DNA of 64,000 nucleotides from contig JAUCEF010000007.1 of assembly GCA_033558025.1 (NCBI GenBank), positions 8,122,001 through 8,186,000 of the forward strand, in the 5' to 3' direction. Below the pieces are notes generated by a model. The model made no database searches, was not told where the DNA came from, and saw only the letters and a program-made list of their open reading frames with translations. This document shows positions 1 to 10,561 of this stretch, piece after piece. The first letter of the stretch is position 1; each line of letters starts with the position of its first letter. Source of the stretch: Phytophthora sp. 'mugwort'. Its lineage: Eukaryota; Oomycota; Peronosporomycetes; Peronosporales; Peronosporaceae. The translations under genes were made by a program, and so were the position numbers.

Positions 1-74
1 ATTTCACCTAGGTGATCAGGCAGATTGTTCATGGGGTTAAGTCGAAGTTGACTCAGCTTCGTTCTTTCCTCAGC

Positions 75-409
75 TTACTTTAAATAAGTCTTTCCCATAA
101 ATCGTCTTTTTAGACGCTCCATCACACGATATGGGGTCGACTCGTACTTGACGGGTTTCATTATTTGGTTTGTCATCGACTCGTATAAAATCTCCTTCTC
201 CCGCGACGTCTTGCTCACCCAGTCGTCATGACCGCATTGCTTACTCTCCTCGGGCTCTGCAACGTCCTTATCGCAGTATTGCCACAGCTGTTTGCGTGCA
301 GCTTGAGCTTGACACGTTCCAACCATACCTCAAAGTTATTTCCGTCAAACTGTGGAATGGAGTTCCTCTCGTCCTTTGACTCCTTCGCTTCTTTCTTCGC
401 GTCAGCCAT
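75..409 (-). pseudogene. Copia-type gag fragment
   Basis: On the minus strand the ATG at 409 opens a frame with the LTR/Copia gag signature [20 protein letters not shown]. About 115 bp later the coding trace moves to another frame (75-326), which has the usual continuation ([10 protein letters not shown]... and a C-terminal [18 protein letters not shown] helix). The two pieces are frameshifted relative to each other, and the element runs off the left window edge, so this is debris of a Copia retrotransposon. No zinc knuckle or pol is visible here. The call rests on family resemblance seen by eye. Confidence 0.7.
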
Positions 410-840
410 CGTCTGTAAGTCAGTTGCAAGCGAGCTTCGCAAGCACAGATTTTGGGCTCATAACCTGAAGCGACCTGCAGTCGCGCGCAAGTGAAAAGCA
501 AAGCTTGCGATTCGTGGTGAGCAAGTAGTATGAAAACCACCTGCGACGGAAATCGTGTTTTGGAGAATGAGCGCGCAGTTCACGTTAGTTCTCTTCCCTT
601 TCGCAGCTAGTCTTACTCTATCTTCAACTGTCGCACATCTAACCGTTACTTGTAGCAGACAACCTCCGTAGAACAATTCTGCTACGTGGGAAAACCTCCA
701 GCCACGCACCCTTGCCTTCTCGGGATAACAACCCACACGGTATCTCCTGTATTCACCACCAACTGATGGTGGCCAGTACACTCCAATCCACAACAAAACC
801 CACTGGTTTTCCTGCCCCTAACAAAATCGATAAAGCTTTC

Positions 841-909
841 GGGGGGGGGAGCAAAACCACCAGTATCCCAGTCACCGCGCGGCATTGCCCCCCCCCCCCC
901 CCCCCCCCC
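841..909. repeat. G9 and C22 homopolymer tracts
   Basis: Positions 841-849 are nine G and 888-909 are twenty-two C. The C tract would encode poly-proline at the start of the Harbinger ORF1-like frame. Similar long G/C runs recur at 20084-20097, 56176-56196 and 60075-60092. Confidence 0.9.
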
Positions 910-1673
910 GCAGGAAGCAGGTGCCACCAAACGGGCGCGGTCGCCCTCGGAAGCAGGACACGGAACTTGTGGCGGCTTTGTGGAACCATACAGACGTGCA
1001 TCTGCTGTTCAAGATCCGCTATTCAACCAGGGCGGAGCGCTTTAAGCCACCAAGGCGTCAAAGCAGGTTAACGAGGCATGGTCACTGTTGGCTAGTCAGG
1101 TGTCTGTCAGTAGGGCAAAAGTGCTAACGACTACCCAGTGCCGAGCCAAGGTATGCAGACTGAACTGGCGCTTCTAATGCTTCGAAGTTTGTACTAACAC
1201 ACCAGGATCATGTATACCTAGATGCGGAACATGAAGCAGCGCTCGACAGCTGCTCGTAGGGCTGCCACCGAGACCGGGAAAATACCTGCGTCGCGCGACC
1301 CAAAGCACGTGGACATGATGACTGAGTACTGGGGTGACTCGGCAGGTAAAGGAAACGTGTCGCTACTTAGCAAGTTGGAGACCGATGTGACGGACTTGCA
1401 CGAGCAGTCAATTGACGATGGTGCTCGTACAATTCAGCTGCAGCGCCATCAGCATTGCAACTAGAGCAGCAGACAGCTATTGCCACTACCAGCGTCGCTG
1501 AAAGCAATGGCTTCGCAAGTGTAAACACTGGCAAAGGATCATCTATCAAAAGGGATCTATCTTCGGCGCGTGTAGCGAACATCAAGCGCAACAAGCCTAC
1601 CCAAGGCGAACACATTGAACGCGGGCTAGTGGCGGTGGTCTTCGCCCATATCTACAGGCAGCTACAAAATTGA
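885..1673 (+). pseudogene. Harbinger ORF1-like (Myb/SANT-like) remnant
   Basis: Fragments in several plus-strand frames resemble the Myb/SANT-like DNA-binding partner protein of PIF/Harbinger elements: GRGRPRKQDTELVAALW near 930-990, a RIRY-like helix near 1015-1040, and a WSLLASQVSVSRAKVLTTTQ segment near 1080-1140. A downstream frame from 1222 continues with DPKHVDMMTEYWGDSAG. Stops and frame changes separate the pieces. It faces the minus-strand transposase remnant at 1597-2642, the convergent two-ORF layout known in Harbinger elements. The family assignment is inferred from that context and from motif shape. Confidence 0.5.
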
Positions 1674-2642
1674 CTTCGTCGTCACCTATTGCCACCAGTA
1701 TATTGTGCAAAACTATAGCTGTGTCAATGATGTCGACAGCTCCACCGACATCTTCCACATCGATGCAGGACTTTAAGATGCGAAAACGCTCCTTCGCCAT
1801 TCCAAAAGCTCGTTCAACCACCATTCTAGTACTGGAATGGATAAAGTTAAATCGTCGAGCCTCGTTGTCTCGATATGCACCGTCAAATGTTTCGGGGTTA
1901 GGGGGTGGTCAACCATGGCCGAATTGAATATATGGCGTCTGCAACCATGTTGTACGTGTCAAGTTGTTCAACGTCTTCCTAGCCCAAACTTTTTGATCGG
2001 ACCACGATCCGGGCCGAATGTCGATGCTCATGAAGATGCATCTGTGGTCGACCACCACTTGCATGTTTACCGCTGATAGAATCCTCTACAGTAGAACCCT
2101 TCGTAGTCTGCAGGCCTGTTGATTGCAAACAGGGGGCCGTTCACTGCCTAAACGACACCAGGAAGCCCTCATTTTTGTCGAAAACCTGCTTCAACTTTAC
2201 TCCACTGAGCAGCAGTGCGAGGGAGCCGTATGAATTGCTGGCGCGACTTGCGAACCTCCTTGGACAAAAGGCGAACACTTCACTTGCCCATGACCCCGAC
2301 ACTCCCATCGCACGACCCGTTCCTATGTAACCTTTTCCAGACGCCAAGAAGTGGAGCAGCATTGCCACCTTCTTCTCAAACCCGTGCAACTTGCTGTAGC
2401 ATCCAGGTTGTAGTCGTGCAAGACGCTGCAAAGAATGGTGCATATAGCCCGAAAAGATGCTGGACTGCAGCGGAGATGACTGCGAAACCAAGCATCATAC
2501 TCGCCTTGAGAGAGCATCTCATCAAAGTCGATGTTGCGGAGGGTGAGAATATATTATCAGGAGGGACCCGCTCAGCCATTGCAGCAGCTGCGGCGGCGGT
2601 GGCAGCGGTGGAAATTGCAACTGCGAGCTGGCGAGTTTCCAT
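1597..2642 (-). pseudogene. PIF/Harbinger DDE transposase remnant
   Basis: Read leftward, the trace begins near 2642, passes an N-terminal helical segment (FEKKVAMLLHFLASGKGYIG, near 2370) and then a DDE_Tnp_4-like core. RPGSWSDQKVW near 2000, NPETFDGAYRDNEARRFNFI near 1870 and VVERAFGMAKERFRILKS near 1800 are hallmarks of Harbinger transposases. The trace changes frame at least three times and has internal stops, so no active enzyme is encoded. No clear terminal inverted repeats or target-site duplication could be fixed, so the element limits are uncertain. Confidence 0.85.
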
Positions 2643-2702
2643 TCCGACGAGATTGCTGGCTGTGGGATGCTAGCCGCTGGTCTGGCCAAAACAGGTGGCT
2701 TT

Positions 2703-2730
2703 TAAAACACCATCCACAGGGTGTTTTAAT
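2703..2730. repeat. Inverted repeat (hairpin)
   Basis: TTAAAACACC, a 7-nt spacer, then GGTGTTTTAA form a 10-bp perfect stem just outside the Harbinger remnant. It could be part of an element terminus or a transcription-end hairpin; neither can be shown here. Confidence 0.6.
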
Positions 2731-4292
2731 TTCTCGAGAAAAAAACCTAGGGCGATGGGCCTGCGTCCAATCACATCGCTTCATTTTAGCATAAAAACAG
2801 CTGATTTCAAAACCACTATTGCCCGGATGAATAAGTAAAAAAAAAAACATTAACGGTTTGGGCGCTTAAGCATACAATTAATATGTACGCTTTGAAGTAT
2901 TATAATAAAACACAGTCTAGAACTCTTTTGCATTTGGAAGCACAAACAACGCTAGCGCAAACCGTCAATGTTGGCGTTAACTGTCGCTTTGTTGGCACCA
3001 TATTCACTTCAATTGTTTATTATCGGCACAGCTAACAATGCGTTGGCCATAGCAGCAATGCGATCAGGGAGATCGTGATCGATAGGAAGATATTCGCATA
3101 ATATGTATACTATACTTGACGCGCTAGTGCAAGACAGCAAGACAACACACAACACCCCCCCCCTGCGAATATTGTAGCAGTGTAGCACCCTGAAAACCTT
3201 GTCAGTATGGCCGCCCACATTCTATCTGGTTGTGTAATGTGCTCGTTGCTATTCTCCCCCAAAGTTGAACCACGCACACACAGAAGAAAAGAAATGATAA
3301 AGAAAGCATTCGAGCCCAGCGCGCATCATGATCATCGTTCCAGTATCATCTGTGTTGCAGCTGGCGCGGAGCATCATATTAGCGCGAGAAGCACACAATC
3401 ACCTGTGTTTGCCACAGACACCATGATTCTGTCCATCTTGTTCAGGCGGTTCAACGCGAGTTTCAAACGTGATTGACGATGTTTACATGTACTTCCGCAG
3501 GCGCTTCACATCGCGAACCCTTTCCTGTAAGGAAAGGAAACTTGGCTTACGGTCCCGTTTGCGTCCGGTCGCGCAGTGGGTTGTCGATATATAATAGCGC
3601 TCGCTTCCGTGAAATAAATCAGTGATCGCTGTTGATAGGCCACAGGAGCATCGGCTTGGCGTGCACGCTACTGCGTCTTGGAGAAGGTTAACATATCAGA
3701 GAATCCGTAATGGATCTAAACTGTTGGCGCGATGAGCTAAAGACACATGTCCACTCTTGGCGTTTACTTCTTCGTCGGTTGCACTGAGGAACCTTGCGAT
3801 GTCATGTTACTGTTTACTGTAACGCATCTTGGGTTTCCGAGAGCACTTTTACTGGATTCGTTAACGTACCGCCACAGTGGAAAAGACGAGGGATCCACAC
3901 CAAAAGTTTACTACATGTATCGTGAGCTTCAACGGCACAATCCTTGCACTGAAAACAGCTCGACGTCGAGAGCACCTCTGCAGGTATTCAGTACAAAATG
4001 ATGTACATGGCTGCTTTTATCCTTTCTCGCTAAGCTTAACATTTCTGTGGGTTGAATGATGTGGCAGCTCAGCCACAAACGACACCAATCGTCCTACCAT
4101 GTGCCGTGAGATGTGGCTCGTTCTCTTTCGGTACGATACATCGCTGCCGCAGACCCAGCAAGAAGAGAGCGATCGTAAACCATGTTACTGCCAATGTAAC
4201 TTGCTGGTTCTGTAGTCGCATCATGGCGTCTTTGTCTCTCCCACTTTCTAATTTTCGAGCTCAGTGCAACGAGCAGCAAAAGCTTTTTTGCA
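2731..4292. other. Intergenic, no supported gene
   Basis: Only short overlapping frames without recognisable domains occur here. It contains an AT-rich stretch (2820-2960), a C9 run (3155-3163) and a promoter-like segment near 3590 (TATATAATAG followed by AATAAA). It may hold an LTR remnant, but no paired copy lies in the window. Confidence 0.5.
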
Positions 4293-5960
4293 ATGGCGAC
4301 TCCAGCATCAACGGCGTTCGCGCCAGTGTCACTATCGCGCTATCAAGCAGCAAGACTTGAAATGATGCTCAAGCAGCAGGTGCAGGACGCCGTCCTCGCG
4401 CGCACCGCCCTACAAACGAACGACAATAAATTGGACTCGGAATGGCGCTTTGTGAGCTCGATGGGCCAGCTCAAGACGTTCAAAATCCGAGGAACGGACG
4501 CCTTCAGCTCAACCTGTTCCTGGGCGACGACGCTCGAGAGGAGCAACCGGGCAAACGCGTGCAACGTGAACGACCGTGTCACTCACTACTGGACCACACA
4601 GCTGGACGACGCGCAGTCGGAGCACCGCTCGAAGCCGCTACGGGAGGCTGTCGTTCTCCAGTCGCACCGTTGGCGCCACTGTAGAACGACGCGATCCGCT
4701 TGACCCACGTTCGCCGCTCCAGTCTTTCCGCACGTTCGGACGGATCCAAGGCAACTATCGCGATATCGTTGACGCCCACTACGCATCAAACTCTATTGAC
4801 TTCATCCAGCAACAGCAGTTGTTATCGCCTGCAGTGATCGATGGAGCTGTGCTACACACAATCCGCGCGACAAAAGATAGTTACTTAGGCATCAAGTGGG
4901 TGGCTGAAAACTCGTTCGCGGGCAAGCGCGATATCTGCTTCGTGGAGATGGTGGGCTATACCATTAACAGGAACGGACAAGAGATTGGGTTTGTGGCAAT
5001 GGCCTCGGTAGATATGCCTGAATGTCCAGAATTTAAGGGATCTATGAATCTAGCACGTGTGCAGATGAAGCGCACGATGCTCGTCATCCCATCGAACGAC
5101 ACACCAAAACGAACGTCGGAAGTCTTCGTCATGGGCGCCAGTGAGACGAACGAATCGTCACTCACTGCTCACGCACAGTACCGCTTGAACATGGCTGTCC
5201 TCAACGACATTTCGCTTGTGATCGACTCGCAGAACATCGCACAGCAGCCATTTGCTCTTCACAAAAACTGGGTCCCCGATGAGAGTCGACATTCGTGCAG
5301 TATCTGCAGTCGGAACTTCCACTTTATGTTTCGCCGGCGACACCACTGCAGACTGTGTGGCGACGTGGTCTGCAAGACTTGTTACGTCACACGCGACGTG
5401 CCCGGAGCAGACATGGACGATGGATATAATTGCAAGCCTGCAGATACTACGGCGATTTGTCAGACAAAGTTCTGCGTGCGCTGCGTCATGGGCCTCCGCG
5501 CAATGGACAAGCGGCTTGACAAGTTTTCGCAGCAAATATCCAAAATGTTGTCGATTAATGTGGACACTTTAAACATGTCCAGAAGCAATGCCGAGTGCCA
5601 GTCGCCTACGTCGAACGTGCGAGGCTCCTCTATCACGTACTACAAGCGCGGCTCCAACCAGAAACATACTTTGGATCTGGATCAACTTTACAAGAGCTCA
5701 GCTGCTAGCCCTGAACTCGACAGTGACAACGACAGTTGGACCAACACTCAAGCCACGGTCCCGGGTCTTTGGCGGAATTTGGCAATGGTTGCTGCAAGTA
5801 TTTGCAACCGTCAGTGTCTGGCGATCCGGTGCCGTACAGCAAACTTAGTGTGCTCTCGCGCTTGAGTCGACACAGCTCGATTGCGAGTCTGGGTAGCGAG
5901 CCCGATATCTTCGAGGAGAAGGTAATTCTCAATATGGACAAGCTTAGTAGCATCATCTAG
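4293..5960 (+). CDS. START-like/FYVE zinc-finger protein, frame interrupted
   Basis: The ATG at 4293 opens an N-terminal frame (EWRFVSSMGQLKTFKIRGTD near 4440-4500) typical of the large oomycete family that joins a START-like lipid-binding fold to a FYVE finger. The main body continues in another frame from about 4690 to 5770. It has the START-like part (FRTFGRIQGNYRDIV..., IDGAVLHTIR, YLGIKWVAENS, SVDMPECPEF), then a FYVE finger starting WVPDESRHSCSIC with the basic patch RRRHHCRLCG, so PI3P binding on endosomes is expected. The last stretch (PVPYSKLSVLSRLSRHSSIA to the stop at 5958-5960) is in a third frame. A GT..AG segment at 5765-5814 (50 bp) would restore that frame. The first change, between about 4510 and 4690, may be an intron or a frameshift. 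The family call is firm; intactness is not. Confidence 0.75.
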
Positions 5961-7260
5961 TTTGAGCGTGTCTGAACAAGTGGTGGCTAGCCGGAAGAAG
6001 GCAAGCAGCACAGCGCCACGGTATTATGAACGAATGAGTGGTCTGTTTACCCTCTGCGAGCGAAGCAGAGTGACATCTCGCAGAATGAATTGTGGTAATA
6101 GACGAGAAGTGAATAAATAGGTGTGTCTACCAGCTAGAATGAAGTCTTTCATTCCTGTACGAATGTACAGGAAAGTCTATTGTACTCGTCATTTCTCATC
6201 AGACACAGGTTTATCCCTGGTATTAACGAGCAACACCGTTTTAATACTAAGTACTTCGTTTCGAAGGATGAACATTGAGGTAGCTCCTGGACTAAGGATG
6301 GCGCTGTTAAAACACACATTTTTAGCCGAAAGCTAATATCTGTCTCAGTAAATTTTATTTTAAAAATATTTTTAGGCTTATCACAGGGCTGTTAATAATT
6401 GCTTACAGCGATTGTGCCAAAGTGTAACCATTTCACATTCCAGTTACCTACGCTGCGACGGGCCATCTCACAGCGCCAAAAGCCAAGAAATCGACCATAT
6501 GTATTATGCTTGTCCGGTATGAACGCACCGTGGGAACTTGTCAAACACATTTACACGCCGCGCTAGCGCCTTGAGCACGTGATAATTGTGATGTAACGCG
6601 TATCGCAATTCGCGATGAAGTTGCTATATTACGTTCCCACTTTCATTTCTGAGCTTCTACTTCAGTGTGTGCGTATCACTTCTTCATCGTATTAATGATG
6701 CAGGCAGTCTCCAGCCCAGAAATTGCTTTACGCCTGTATCACATTCGGCCAAGGTTCAAGAGCTTGATGAAGGCGACTCGGACCGGCACTGCGTCAGTTC
6801 CCTTCGTCTACTACAAGACATTGCCGTGTGTTCGACCCGCTCCGCTCGACGTCATCGTACATTTGAGAATACAACACGTTCCAGGAAAGATAGTCAAGAT
6901 AGTCTTCTTAGAATCCATCAAATTCTCTCGTGCACGTAGGGAAATGAAGTGACCTCTGATCAGACTCCTGACAAAACTGTCGCGATAGGCATCCCCAGAT
7001 ATAACCTAAGTTCCATGTCTCTTTATTTAGCGAGACGACACCGTCCCGGCCAATACATGCGCACTAGCTGTCTGTCCGGGACGTTGCGTTGCCATCATCT
7101 CCTGGCCTGCTGATAAAGTGTTTGCTGTCTAGAGCAGGTCCGCCGTAGCGGTGGGTGAAAGGGTCTGCGGTGGATTAGAAATTGGTAGCGCGAATCTCTT
7201 CGAGACGAGTACAAGCCCCAGTCTCCTCCATAAAAGACTCGACCACACGTCACCACGAAC
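5961..7260. other. Intergenic, no supported gene
   Basis: This is the 3' flank of the FYVE gene and the upstream region of the channel gene. Frames at 6665-6952 overlap each other and show no domain or composition that supports coding. AT-rich sequence at 6340-6400 may include the FYVE gene's 3' end. Confidence 0.5.
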
Positions 7261-10200
7261 ATGTTTGCAGCTAGAGCTGCGGCGAACCGGAAGGTGGCAG
7301 ATGCAAGACGTGCACGAGAAGCGAGTGAATGGAATGTGGTGCACGATGTGGATCATGATGGAGAAAAGGTTAATGCTGCATCGACGCCTGTGATCGAAGA
7401 AGAAGGGGATACGAATGCATCTACAACTCAAGATCAAAGCAAGGCAGCACCCGAAACGGGGCCTGATAACAAGTCAGAAGGCAATTCAAACGGCGAAAGC
7501 GGTGACAACCCGGAAGATCATGACCGTATTCGCTTGATTCCTCTTACCGGACTCACGGGCGTTAAGCTATACTATGTGCGGCTTTCCAATGTGGCCATCG
7601 CGACCCTCAACAACACGTGGTTTAACTCCGTCGTAATGCTGTGTATCTCGTGGGCGTCGCTATCGGTTGGCTTACAGACATACCCCGTGCTTGGAGAAAG
7701 TGTGATTCTCAACGACATGGACTTATTCGTCCTCTCTGTATTCATCCTTGAGGCATTAATTAAAATTTTGGCAGAGGGGCTTTCTCCTTGGAAATTTTTC
7801 TCGGGTAAGGAGATGCGCTGGAACTGCTTCGATTTTGCCATTATTGTCATGAGTTTGCCGATTTGGGGATCGGCTCTCGGAGGTAGCAGTATTGCCATTC
7901 TGCGAATGCTGCGACTCATGCGAATTATGAAACTTGTTAAGCGCATTCCGCAGCTTTACATGATTGTCATGGGGCTTATTGGCGGACTCAAGTCTATCGG
8001 CTACATTATGCTACTCCTCTTTCTGGTCTTTTATCTCTACGCCATCTCGGGGATGTACGCTTGGCAAGACAACGATACGTTCCATTTCCGCAGTGTCCCG
8101 ATAGCTATGATCACGCTTTTTCGCATGAGTACACTCGAGAATTGGTCAACGGTAAAGTTTTCACTTGTGTTTTTGTTTCGTTTGTCTGTCGTTAAGTTTC
8201 TTTATTTAACCTACCTGTGTTTTTTGCATGCGTTATATGTACTTTATAGATCATGGATATCAATTACTTTGGTTGTGATCGTTTCGACGGTGGCTATTAC
8301 TCGCCAGACCCTGCGGCTGCCGTTAGCTTCCAGTTCTGCAATGCCACGCGAGTCTACGGTGGCAACGTGACAGAGAGCTCTCTGGCCTCGCAACGTGCGC
8401 TCAACCAGGTCATGGCCACAATCTACTTCATCACTTTCATCCTTATTTCCGCCTTCGTCATGCTGTCGCTCTTCATTGGTGCCATCACTATGAGCATGAC
8501 ACAGAGCATGGAAAACATGAAAAAAGCACAGGAGGAAGCCGAGGCGAAAAAGCGAGCGGAAAAGGCCCGAAAGCGCGCACAGGAGGCCGAGCGAAGGGCT
8601 CGTGAAGCGGAGAAGAAGCGGGCGGCTGGAGCGGCGCAAGAGAACAACGGGCTGGACGCCACCCAGAACGGGAAACTCTCGTCTGCTGAGCGCAGGGAGC
8701 GACAGAAAATGCGAGAAGTGCTTATGCAGACATGGGATGATTGCGATTTGACTGATATCTTAACACAACAGCAGGGCGACACCAAGAGCATTAAAGGATC
8801 GTATCTCAAGCTCGCAGGTGCCGCAACAAAGATCGTAGAGCACCCAAAGTTTTCGCTCTTTGTCACATGTGTCATTATCTTAGCTGGATTAATGGTGGGA
8901 CTTCAGACGTCCTCCGAAGTAGTTGACGTGCTTGGCGCACTGCTTACAGGACTCGATACAGCCATTTTGGCCGTCTTTACCGCCGAAGTGACGTTGAAAA
9001 TCCTCGCCGAAGGCCTCGAGCCTTGGAATTATTTTCGTGGGGCTTGGAACGTCTTTGACTTTATCATTGTGGTCGGAAGCTTCACGCGCGGCTCGGGTGG
9101 TATGCTCACCATGTTGCGGCTCTTACGCCTCTTACGAGTGCTGAAGCTAGTGCGAGCGTTTCCGCAACTTCAGGTGATCGTCTCGGCCTTGATCAAAGGT
9201 GTAGGGTCAATTGGATACATTGGGCTCATTTTACTCCTTTGTTTCTACGTTTTCGGCATTGTGGGGAATATGCTTTTCGCGGAAAACGACCCATTTCACT
9301 TCCAGTATTTGCATTTTGCCATGATTTCGCTCTTCCAACTTGCCACCATGGATGGCTGGAGTGATGTGTTGTATATCAACTATTACGGCTGCGATCTCTA
9401 CGGCTACGACTCGTACCGGGCACTCGGCTACGAGTGTAAACATCAACCTACCGGCCTGTTAGCAGTTATGTATTTCTGCTCGTTTATCGTGCTTGGTGCC
9501 ATGGTTCTCATTACTCTTTTTATCGGTGTGGTCACCACGAGTATGGAGGAAGCGACTCAAGAAATGGAGGCTGAGAAGGAGCTGCTGCGTCGCGTGGAAG
9601 CTCTTCGTGCTCAACACAACCTCGAGGCCAAGGTCGTGACGTCGTACATGCAGGTGTTCCGTATGCTGGATCTCGATGGCAGTGGCTCAGTAGAAGAAGC
9701 GGAGCTGCGTACGGGACTCGCAGCGATCGGGAAATACCCGAGTTACGAAGAACTCAAAGAGATGATGGATGTCGTGGACGAAGATGGCAGTGGGCAGATT
9801 GATATCGTCGAATTCGTCGAGTTTATGATTCACGTTCGCGAAAAATCGAGCCAGCAACATGCTGCGAAATTGGCGGAAGAAGCGGTGGAGGCAGCAGCAT
9901 TGGCAGCCGAAGCTGCTGAGAGTGCTGACATTACGAACGCAGAACCTATCGATGGATCTAACTGTGACTCCTCCTCCTCGGCCAGGTCAATCAACCGTCA
10001 GAGTGTGAGTGGGGCCGAAGATGTTATTCTTGGACAGAGGAATGAAGCGTGTGAAGAAAGCGACGCTCAAGTGCTTGCTATTAGCACAATTACCGACGAA
10101 GTGAATGGGACCAGCAACGTCGCGTCCTTTATCAAGATCCCGAGTCGGTCCTGGTCATCTCCTCGGCCTTCACTGTCGTCTCAGAACCCTCCAGGTTGCC

Positions 10201-10400
10201 ACGTAATGCCCTATCTATCCGATAAAGAGTCTCACGATGCCAATGCTGACACAGAATTAGCTTACACGAGAAAATCGAGTGCTTCACTCGATGTTGAAGC
10301 GCCTTCGGAAGAGGGAAGCGAGACAGCGCTGTTGCATCAAGCAGCTCCAGCTCGACCGCGCTCTGGCCGAGTGACGAGTAAAATTCTCCCATCCGGATGA
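7261..10400 (+). CDS. Two-repeat voltage-gated cation channel with EF hands
   Basis: Exons 7261-8151 and 8250-10400 encode 1013 residues with the 98-bp intron removed. Repeat I (about residues 105-405) and repeat II (about 495-745) each have six membrane segments, an S4 with Arg/Lys every third residue (LRMLRLMRIMKLVKR and LRLLRLLRVLKLVR) and a pore loop. The filters are TLENWS in I and TMDGWSD in II. A charged coiled coil (KKRAEKARKRAQEAERRARE) follows S6 of repeat I. After repeat II come two canonical EF hands, DLDGSGSVEEAE (about 770) and DEDGSGQIDIVE (about 807), then an acidic, Ser-rich tail. The acidic filters and EF hands suggest Ca2+ or Na+ conduction with Ca2+ feedback. Two-pore channels also have two repeats, but carry their EF hands between the repeats, so this is not a standard TPC. 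The start is the first ATG of the frame. Confidence 0.9.
8152..8249 (+). other. Intron of the channel gene (98 bp)
   Basis: The donor GTAAAG follows ATTGGTCAACG and the acceptor TTTATAG precedes ATCATGGATATC. Removing 98 nt joins the pore loop ENWST to IMDINYFGCD in frame (phase 0). Without splicing the first frame runs on to a stop at 8368-8370 with no channel similarity. Confidence 0.9.
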
Positions 10401-10561
10401 ACACAATCGCGACTCGTACTACTAGATGGTTAGCCTAATATTCAAATCATACGCTCGCCGTGAGCTTCATGAAAAAGGAAAAAAGAAGAGAAACGATGAG
10501 CACTGTGAGCTTATAAGGTCTCATAAGTCGTTCATCACTTAGTCCGACTCATGTCTCCACT

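Noticed and set aside
4684..5865. The main FYVE frame taken from its non-ATG start at 4576 as a complete gene
   Set aside because: 4576 is GTG, and the sequence before about 4690 in that frame is not family-like, while the ATG at 4293 leads a family-like N-terminus.
6665..6952. Open frames of 90-95 codons on the plus strand
   Set aside because: Two frames are open over the same stretch, and neither shows a domain, a signal peptide or typical codon use.
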